Below, piece by piece: positions 6,318 through 10,686 of a stretch of 10,686 nucleotides of DNA. Under the pieces are notes generated by a model. It searched no databases. It was not told the DNA's origin and saw nothing but the letters and a program-made list of their open reading frames with translations. The translations under genes were made by a program, and so were the position numbers. Position 1 is the stretch's first letter; each line of letters begins with the position of its first letter. Where the stretch lies: NCBI GenBank assembly GCA_038240855.1, contig JBBRGI010000109.1, positions 1-10,686 on the forward strand, given 5' to 3'. Source of the stretch: JAAFHB01 sp038240855 (GTDB taxonomy: Bacteria > Bacteroidota > Bacteroidia > Bacteroidales > Prolixibacteraceae).

Positions 6318-8504
6318 ATGACTAAACATTTTTATTTGATTGCACTTTTTGTATTGCTCACATCAGGAGCGGGGGCACAGGACATTAAAAACTGGTTTGT
6401 GTTTAATCCTGATAATGAATCTGCTGTGGCAGAAACAGATATGGCCGGGTGGCTCGATAAACCTGCTGGTAAACATGGATTCGTCCTGATGAAAGGTGAT
6501 CATCTTGAATTTGAAGACGGCAAACCTGTTAAATTCTGGGGAACCAATTTGGCAGGAAATCTTTCTTTTATGAAGGCTGAAGAGTCTGTTAAATGGGCTC
6601 ACTTCCTTTCGCGGTATGGATTTAATGGTGTACGATTCCATAAATTTACCTGGAAAGCAACCGATGGAATCCATTCAACGGTAATCACCAATGAGAAATG
6701 GAAGGATTTTGATTTTCTGTGTAATGAACTGCGCATCAAAGGGATCTACTACGGTTGGTCGCATATCTATGGACACAGACCTTTACCGGGAGACAGCAGC
6801 CGGATGATCGCCTACAATGAACTTGCAGCAACTAAGTTCCCATGGTCGCATCTCAATGGAACTACTTCGGCACTGGTCAATTTCGCCGACGATCTGCAGG
6901 AATTGAATATCGGGCTCACCATTAATATGCTCAATCATGTCAACCCTCACACCGGATTACGTTATGCCGATGATCCTGCATTGAGTTTTGTCGAATTTCA
7001 GAATGAAGACAATATATTCTGGGCAGCTATTGAGCAAACACTGAAACAAACACCATCTTACAGGGCGTTGCTTTGCCGAAAATTCAGCCAATGGCTAAAA
7101 TTGAAATACGGATCGGATACAGGTCTTACGAAAGCCTGGAAAAATGAGGGTCTTACTTCAGGAGAAAACCTTGCATCAGAAAATATTTATCCGCAGCCGA
7201 ACCATGGCCTTTTCACCTGGGAGTATGAGCAGGCATTAAAGGAAGGCCGGCCGGTCAAACAGCATATTCTGGATAAGGCAAATTTCCTTTATGATGAACA
7301 GCTCAAATTCTACCGCAATTTTGAATCGGCAGTTCGGAAAACAGGTTACAAAGGTCCGATCGTGGGAAGTTGCTGGCAGGCAGGTACGGGATTGAGTCAC
7401 TTGCTTAACCTTCATGCCGATGCAGAGGTGGGAATGATCGATCGTCACAATTATTTTGGAGGAGGCCAGGGACATAGCCTTGTAGCGGGTAAATTTGATA
7501 ACTCGGCCATGGTTTCTAAAATTGGTTCAGGATTATTTAGCACAGGCTTACAGCAGGTCAGCAACCGGCCATTTGTCTTTTCAGAATGGATGAGCCTGAT
7601 TCCAAATGAATGGACCGCTGAAAGTGCACCAATTATAGCGGCTTACGGACTGGGGCTCCAGGGATGGGATGCTTCGTATGTGTTTGCAACCGACATTCCC
7701 GGTTATACACAAGCCATACATTCCCGGGGAGGAGGGATATACAATGCGACCTCACCAACTCAACTCGCAATATATCCGGCACTCGCGAGGATGATTTACA
7801 GGGGAGATGTGAAAGAAGGAGAAACCGTGGTCAACCGGAATGTTGAATTGGCATCGCTGCTGAAAGGAGCCACTCCAATAAATGAAAAGGTTAAGCAGGA
7901 TTTTGACCGTAAAGTGATCGAAGGTTCCTTCCCGCTTCCACTGATGGCAGCCGGCAAAGTGGTACTTAGTTTTACGGATCAGAATAAAACGGAACTCATG
8001 AAAGATTTTTCTTCACTTTGGAAAGATTCAACCATGTATTCCACCACCGGTCAACTCGCATGGAGCGAAAAGGGGAGAGGATACTTCACCATTAATACTC
8101 CGGGAACCAAAGGTTTAGTTGGTTTTACCAATAGGAAGACCTTTGAACTGGGTGAGGTTACCCTTAAAACAGACAATGCGTTTGCAGTAGTTTTGGTCAC
8201 TAGTCTCGACAGAGAGAAAGGAATTGGTACATCACAGAAAATCCTGGTAACAACAATTGCAAGGGCTCAAAACACGGGAATGGTGTTTAATGCAGAACGC
8301 ACTCATCTTCTCGAAAGGGGAGAAGCCCCGATATTGCTCGAACCGGTTAGTCTTTCAATCAAAATCGATCGTCCGGGAACGCCTAAAGTAACTGTTCTCG
8401 ATCATTCAGGAAGAAAAACCTTAAAGCAATTGCTTCCTGATACTAATTCATTCGAACTCGATGGCCGGAAAACCAAGTCTATCTATTATCTTTTTGAATA
8501 TTAG
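6318..8504 (+). CDS. exported clan GH-A glycoside hydrolase, family unresolved (GH5/cellulase-like)
   Basis: A 728-residue predicted retaining glycosidase. The signal peptide covers residues 1-20 (ending SGAGA before Gln21). The (beta/alpha)8 barrel covers about 60-480. It starts with KFWGTNLAGN and GFNGVRFHKF, carries the acid/base Glu230 after Asn229 in VEFQNEDN (strand 4, the clan GH-A Asn-Glu signature) and the nucleophile Glu423 in FVFSEWM (strand 7). Conserved-looking aromatic and His residues occur in DRHNYFGGG and LQGWDASYVFA. About 500-728 look like one or two beta-sandwich domains without catalytic motifs. Glycosidases of this type in Bacteroidota are often labelled only cellulase-family; I cannot place it in GH5, GH39 or another family by eye. 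The neighbouring CE15 esterase suggests a plant hemicellulose substrate. No lipobox is present, so it is probably periplasmic. No -7 box was found directly upstream, so read-through from the CE15 promoter is possible. Confidence 0.83.
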   Translation: MTKHFYLIALFVLLTSGAGAQDIKNWFVFNPDNESAVAETDMAGWLDKPAGKHGFVLMKGDHLEFEDGKPVKFWGTNLAGNLSFMKAEESVKWAHFLSRYGFNGVRFHKFTWKATDGIHSTVITNEKWKDFDFLCNELRIKGIYYGWSHIYGHRPLPGDSSRMIAYNELAATKFPWSHLNGTTSALVNFADDLQELNIGLTINMLNHVNPHTGLRYADDPALSFVEFQNEDNIFWAAIEQTLKQTPSYRALLCRKFSQWLKLKYGSDTGLTKAWKNEGLTSGENLASENIYPQPNHGLFTWEYEQALKEGRPVKQHILDKANFLYDEQLKFYRNFESAVRKTGYKGPIVGSCWQAGTGLSHLLNLHADAEVGMIDRHNYFGGGQGHSLVAGKFDNSAMVSKIGSGLFSTGLQQVSNRPFVFSEWMSLIPNEWTAESAPIIAAYGLGLQGWDASYVFATDIPGYTQAIHSRGGGIYNATSPTQLAIYPALARMIYRGDVKEGETVVNRNVELASLLKGATPINEKVKQDFDRKVIEGSFPLPLMAAGKVVLSFTDQNKTELMKDFSSLWKDSTMYSTTGQLAWSEKGRGYFTINTPGTKGLVGFTNRKTFELGEVTLKTDNAFAVVLVTSLDREKGIGTSQKILVTTIARAQNTGMVFNAERTHLLERGEAPILLEPVSLSIKIDRPGTPKVTVLDHSGRKTLKQLLPDTNSFELDGRKTKSIYYLFEY

Positions 8505-8683
8505 TTAATTATGTATGTGTGGATCACTCCATAACAATTCGTTTAACCCATGAAGCAGGGTTAATGACTGTAAAATCTGAGCGACTTAGTAGTAGAATCA
8601 TGTAACCAAATCTCAAAAAGTTGTAACGAATCAGGTTAAAGGTACGTCTGAACGCAGACAGTGAATGGTTTTATAAAACAATT
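8505..8683 (+). other. 180-base region between the GH stop and its terminator, with small hairpins
   Basis: No gene is visible. Two perfect small hairpins occur: TTAACCC/GGGTTAA (8543-8549 with 8558-8564, 8-base loop) and GTCTG/CAGAC (8646-8650 with 8655-8659, AACG loop). The first terminator lies only beyond them, so this is either an unusually long structured 3' UTR or a small RNA sharing the terminator. I recognise no known RNA family. Confidence 0.4.
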
Positions 8684-8714
8684 AAAAAGGAGAGCATTTT
8701 GCTTTCCTTTTTTT
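8684..8714 (+). terminator. intrinsic terminator
   Basis: A 12-bp stem (8684-8695 with 8701-8712, one G-U pair) has a 5-base ATTTT loop. The T run from 8708 to 8714 forms the end of the stem and the tail. It lies 180 bases behind the GH stop codon and separates that unit from the protease gene. Confidence 0.88.
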
Positions 8715-8946
8715 ATCTGAATTCTCGTGAATTGTATAAAATCGGTAAAAGTTTTGCCCAAGTGATATCTTCAGTGTCGGGTAATGTCTTCAGAGCAGGA
8801 TGGTTTGAGAACGCTGTACAATAGATCACAAGTAACTATATCTAAAAATTTGATTAGGTTTTTAAATTTAATGAAATTACTGAATTATTGTCCTGACGCT
8901 CGGAATAATTGTGAGGAACCATTACATTTACATCAAAATCGAGACA
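8715..8946. other. leader region of the protease gene, no gene recognised
   Basis: An AT-rich region with no convincing small protein. TACATTTA at 8923-8930 is one base off the Bacteroidota -7 box but has no -33 partner at the right distance and would leave a leader of only about 10 nt, so the promoter cannot be fixed. A 71-codon open frame (8784-8999) runs into the protease start and shows no protein-like features. Confidence 0.5.
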
Positions 8947-10686
8947 ATGAACCTGCGATACTTATTGATTATTGTGATGTTTTCAATCCTGGCCGTTAAC
9001 ACCTATGGACAATTGTCTCATGGGGGAATTCCGGCATCCTTCACCCTGATGAAAAAAGCTGCTTTTGAATTTCCCGTCATCGAAATGGAGCCGGTTGACA
9101 ATAATCAATTATTGATCGATGAGCAGACCAATCCTGAGAATCTAAAATCCTTCATCTTTGCCAAAAGTTTTAAAGTAGATATCTCCCCGGAGGTTTCAGG
9201 ACGATGGGATGTGGCCGAAGGTGTAAAAATCTGGCGGATTGGCATACGTTCAAAAGGTGCCTTTTCGTTAAACCTGATTTTTGACAAGATGTTCATTCCG
9301 CAAGATGCCTCTTTGTTTATATATCCGAAGGATCGTTCAAAAGTTTTGGGTGCTTTTACCTCGGAAAATGAACAATCGTCAGGTTATTTCGCAACGTATC
9401 CTATTACCGGTGATGAAATTGTAGTTGAGTATAATGAACCGGTTACATCGGCATATCCCGGGCAACTTCATATCGCTTCGGTCAATCACGACTTTAAAAA
9501 TGTATTTGGCACCAGGCCTCTTGGCGAAGCAGGACTTTGTAATATGGATGTCATTTGTCCCGGGGCAGCCTCTTTTGCACTTGAAAAACAGGCCGTTGTT
9601 AGTTTAATTGTTGATGGAAGAGAATTGTGCACCGGAACTTTGCTAAATAATACACGGCAGGATAAAACGCCATATGTCATAACTGCAGGACATTGTATCG
9701 ACAATCTGAGGGAAGCACAAACAACAGTATTTTGTTTTAATTACGAGAGCCCGGCATGCGGTAACGGGGCGAGCAGCCTCAATGGATTTGGGGATCAGAC
9801 CTTAACCGGTGCCATACTTAAAGCACGGTCCGACTCACTGGATTTTGCACTTGTACAACTCGAAATCGCACCTCCTGCCGAATACCGGCCCTATTATGCA
9901 GGATGGAACCGACTAGGGACTATTCCTTCATCAACCGCATCAATACATCATCCGAAAGGCGATGTAAAAAAGTTATGCAAGGATAATGATCCGCCTACTA
10001 TCGGCAACTATAACAGCGATTTTTTGAGCAATAGTTTTTGGAGGATCGCCAGATGGGAAATAGGAACAACAGAAACAGGATCTTCGGGTTGTGGATTGTT
10101 TAATCAAAACAGGCTGCTTATTGGTTCACTTACCGGTGGCACTGCTACATGTGCAGACCCGACAAATGACTTGTTTGCAATGTTTAGCAAGCAGTGGGAT
10201 CATTACAGCGCCAGCAGTAAACAACTTAAAGCATGGCTTGATCCAACTAATACCGGTGTTTCCGAAGTAACAGGTCTTAATCCTTATGACAATACTACAT
10301 CATGCTCCATTTTCACAAATGCCGAACCAGGTGAGACTTTTATTTTAAAGAAGGTAGGTGGAAGATCAGAAGGTTATAAGTCGGGTCATAATATTTCCGG
10401 CATCAGCAGTTTTGCTGAACGTTTCACTCAAACAGACCAGACCCTGCTCACATCAGTTGCCATTGGCGTGGCAAAAGTTTCATCAGTCGTTTTCAACCAG
10501 AATAGTAAGATAACCCTTAAGGTATATAATGAAGATGTAAAAAGCGGACTTCCCGGTACCGAAGTAATTTCGATGGACTTGCCATTTAGTTTATTCAGTG
10601 AGAAAAAGATGACGCATATTGATCTGGTAAATCCTGTTGTAATACAAAATAATTACTTTATCGGTTTCGATATTAACTATTCCAAT
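8947..10686 (+). CDS. secreted lysyl-endopeptidase-like serine protease (3' truncated by window edge)
   Basis: An S1-clan (chymotrypsin-fold) pre-pro-protease; 580 codons are visible without a stop. The signal peptide covers 1-21 (ending NTYG before Gln22), a propeptide about 22-192, the protease domain about 193-447, and a beta-rich C-terminal extension from about 448 to the edge. The triad is His249 (ITAGHC), Asp299 (DFALVQL) and Ser380 (TGSSGCGLF). Against Achromobacter lyticus protease I, recalled from memory, all six disulfide cysteines have partners (C198, C204, C228, C250, C271, C402). The mature start would be Gly193 (GEAGLC), IHHPKGDVKK and WLDPTNTG line up, and Asp408 falls on the S1-pocket Asp225, which supports Lys/basic specificity. 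The enhancing His210 is Thr396 here, and C263, C326 and C382 are extra cysteines. A type IX secretion sorting domain may follow beyond the window; this is inference only. Start ATG 8947 gives the signal peptide directly. Confidence 0.9.
   Translation, partial: MNLRYLLIIVMFSILAVNTYGQLSHGGIPASFTLMKKAAFEFPVIEMEPVDNNQLLIDEQTNPENLKSFIFAKSFKVDISPEVSGRWDVAEGVKIWRIGIRSKGAFSLNLIFDKMFIPQDASLFIYPKDRSKVLGAFTSENEQSSGYFATYPITGDEIVVEYNEPVTSAYPGQLHIASVNHDFKNVFGTRPLGEAGLCNMDVICPGAASFALEKQAVVSLIVDGRELCTGTLLNNTRQDKTPYVITAGHCIDNLREAQTTVFCFNYESPACGNGASSLNGFGDQTLTGAILKARSDSLDFALVQLEIAPPAEYRPYYAGWNRLGTIPSSTASIHHPKGDVKKLCKDNDPPTIGNYNSDFLSNSFWRIARWEIGTTETGSSGCGLFNQNRLLIGSLTGGTATCADPTNDLFAMFSKQWDHYSASSKQLKAWLDPTNTGVSEVTGLNPYDNTTSCSIFTNAEPGETFILKKVGGRSEGYKSGHNISGISSFAERFTQTDQTLLTSVAIGVAKVSSVVFNQNSKITLKVYNEDVKSGLPGTEVISMDLPFSLFSEKKMTHIDLVNPVVIQNNYFIGFDINYSN

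Noticed and set aside
7236..7475. Minus-strand open frame inside the GH gene (and similar ones at 4055-4264, 4964-5185, 5204-5431, 6363-6674, 9105-9296, 9486-9704)
   Set aside because: All lie fully inside strongly supported plus-strand genes and show no domain pattern.
8784..8999. 71-codon frame running into the protease gene
   Set aside because: No protein-like pattern, and its end overlaps the clear signal peptide of the protease in another frame.
1..10686. Mobile elements, CRISPR, tRNA/rRNA, phage or defence genes
   Set aside because: No transposase motifs, terminal inverted repeats, spaced direct repeats or RNA gene folds were seen, so the window reads as an ordinary metabolic and secreted-enzyme region.

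Overview
The window comes from a Bacteroidota genome, most likely an anaerobic or fermentative, polysaccharide-degrading member of the Bacteroidales/Marinilabiliales type. This rests on four things seen in the sequence: AT-rich spacers between genes of moderate GC; start codons without Shine-Dalgarno sequences; two promoter candidates matching the Bacteroidota -7 box TAnnTTTG; and five exported proteins whose signal peptides all place glutamine at +1. The gene content agrees (ptb-buk, CE15 esterase, lysyl-endopeptidase-like protease). All genes lie on the + strand.

Layout. 1-747 is the 3' part of a CvfB/YitL-type S1 RNA-binding protein whose start lies before the window. 842-1228 encodes a small exported LTxxQ (Spy/CpxP-like) protein and ends at a very strong hairpin terminator (1255-1297). 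1489-2004 encodes a secreted single fasciclin (FAS1) domain protein, again closed by a terminator (2027-2058). After a 380-bp AT-rich spacer, 2385-3296 and 3337-4425 form a ptb-buk operon: phosphate butyryltransferase and butyrate kinase, which convert butyryl-CoA (or a branched acyl-CoA) to the free acid with ATP production. A tandem 7-nt repeat spans the ptb stop codon and the spacer.

4561-5817 encodes an exported CE15 (glucuronoyl methylesterase-like) enzyme with its own promoter candidate. 6318-8504 encodes an exported clan GH-A glycosidase of unresolved family. Between them, about 500 bp carry no intact gene. They hold a broken reading frame whose end looks like the C-terminal TPR of a DUF5107-type protein. 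A terminator (8684-8714) closes this region. The CE15/GH pair suggests attack on a uronic-acid-decorated plant-type glycan such as glucuronoxylan or a lignin-carbohydrate ester. No SusC/SusD pair is visible.

From 8947 to the end of the window runs one uninterrupted frame, cut off by the window edge. It encodes a secreted pre-pro serine protease of the lysyl endopeptidase (Achromobacter protease I) type. The triad, all six structural cysteines and the Lys-specificity aspartate can be located, but the activity-enhancing His position is changed and extra cysteines are present.

I saw no tRNA, rRNA, CRISPR array or insertion sequence, and no clearly undescribed multi-gene system. The best leads are the unresolved GH-A enzyme next to CE15, the unusual active-site positions of the esterase and the protease, and the gene remnant between the two carbohydrate enzymes.
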